DNA from: a bacterium
GTDB taxonomy: Bacteria > Patescibacteriota > Patescibacteriia > JACQRZ01
Assembly: GCA_023246095.1 (NCBI GenBank)
Contig: JAHFJA010000008.1
Span: 1-41,961, forward strand
Direction: 5' to 3'
Length of the DNA stretch: 41,961 nt
The notes under the pieces are model-generated. The model saw only the letters and a program-made list of their open reading frames with translations, did not search any database and was not told the DNA's origin. This document shows positions 41,846-41,961 of this stretch, piece after piece (the stretch's first letter is position 1; each line of letters begins with the position of its first letter). The position numbers were made by a program, and so were the translations under genes.

Positions 41846-41961
41846 TGGACTGGAAAATTAAGACAGGTATATTAGATAGAGAACTAACCTTCTCTCCCTA
41901 TGCGAAAAGTCTTTTCTCCCCAGTTCAAGGCCAAGGTCGCTTTTGCGGCAATCAAGGGTGA
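41846..41961 (+). mobile_element. Left end of an IS3-family-like insertion sequence (truncated by window)
   Basis: The element is inferred from the transposase start at 41900. TGGACTGG at 41846-41853 could be the start of the terminal inverted repeat, but the right end is outside the window, so the boundary is uncertain. Confidence 0.5.
41900..41961 (+). CDS. IS3-type transposase OrfA, N-terminus only
   Basis: The frame starts at ATG 41900 and runs off the right edge. The first residues, MRKVFSPQFKAKVAFAAIKG, match the start of the helix-turn-helix OrfA of IS3-family transposases (pattern FSPEFKAKVALEAIKGE). OrfA binds the IS ends, and OrfB with the DDE catalytic domain should lie outside the window. 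The gene reads away from the REC/HAD-like gene. Confidence 0.75.
   Translation, partial: MRKVFSPQFKAKVAFAAIKG

Noticed and set aside
1-41961. tRNA or rRNA genes
   Set aside because: I looked for CCA-ended cloverleaf-like segments and conserved rRNA stretches in the intergenic regions and saw none. A dedicated covariance search would be needed to be certain.

Overview
The window looks like a chromosomal segment from a small-genome bacterium, most likely a Candidate Phyla Radiation (Patescibacteria, Parcubacteria-like) lineage. The basis is the mix of an ordinary dnaA-dnaN / rpmH-rnpA origin region, many genes without a clear Shine-Dalgarno sequence, a TrmB-type regulator, a PBP1A with Ig-like tail domains, and three giant surface proteins whose C-terminal module (ending in TFIATG-S/T-F) resembles a module I recall from Parcubacteria surface proteins. 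That assignment is inference; no rRNA or tRNA gene is present to confirm it.

Layout. 1-103 holds the C-terminus of an unknown gene. 104-3369 is the replication-origin neighbourhood: rnpA and rpmH on the minus strand, an intergenic region with DnaA-box-like sites, then dnaA and dnaN on the plus strand, overlapping by 4 bp. 3356-4628 carries a sugar-nucleotidyltransferase-like gene and a Nudix hydrolase on the minus strand, followed by dus (4802-5773). 5928-24833, about 45% of the window, encodes three paralogous secreted or anchored proteins of 1549, 1790 and 2924 residues. They contain eight arrays of exactly seven ~50-residue repeats each, consistent with eight seven-bladed beta-propellers. 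The arrays are separated by Fn3-like domains and followed by a LamG-like lectin domain and a conserved C-terminal module. 24901-26942 holds a stomatin-like SPFH protein, a secreted protein of unknown function and a small membrane protein.

26947-29462 (minus) has a family 2 glycosyltransferase, a PIG-L/LmbE deacetylase and an unrecognised gene whose ~260-nt leader contains a perfect intrinsic terminator, so it may be an attenuated transcript. A TrmB-like regulator (29771-30514, probably leaderless) is divergent from a secreted beta-rich protein (30716) and a NrtABC/TauABC-like ABC importer (31447-34810). The importer ATPase is fused to a second substrate-binding-like domain. A RelB/RelE-type toxin-antitoxin pair follows (34913-35376).

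35454-39538 (minus) is a yebC-ruvC-PBP1A operon. Next comes ychF (39803-40870), then a protein with a receiver-like N-terminus and a HAD-like C-terminus (40926-41834, minus). At the right edge is the start of an IS3-type transposase OrfA.

The most notable features are the seven-fold repeat arithmetic and one-Cys-pair-per-blade pattern of the giant proteins, the structured leader with terminator at 29552-29724, and the ATPase/substrate-binding-domain fusion next to a TrmB-type regulator with a 21-bp-phased inverted repeat in the divergent promoter.
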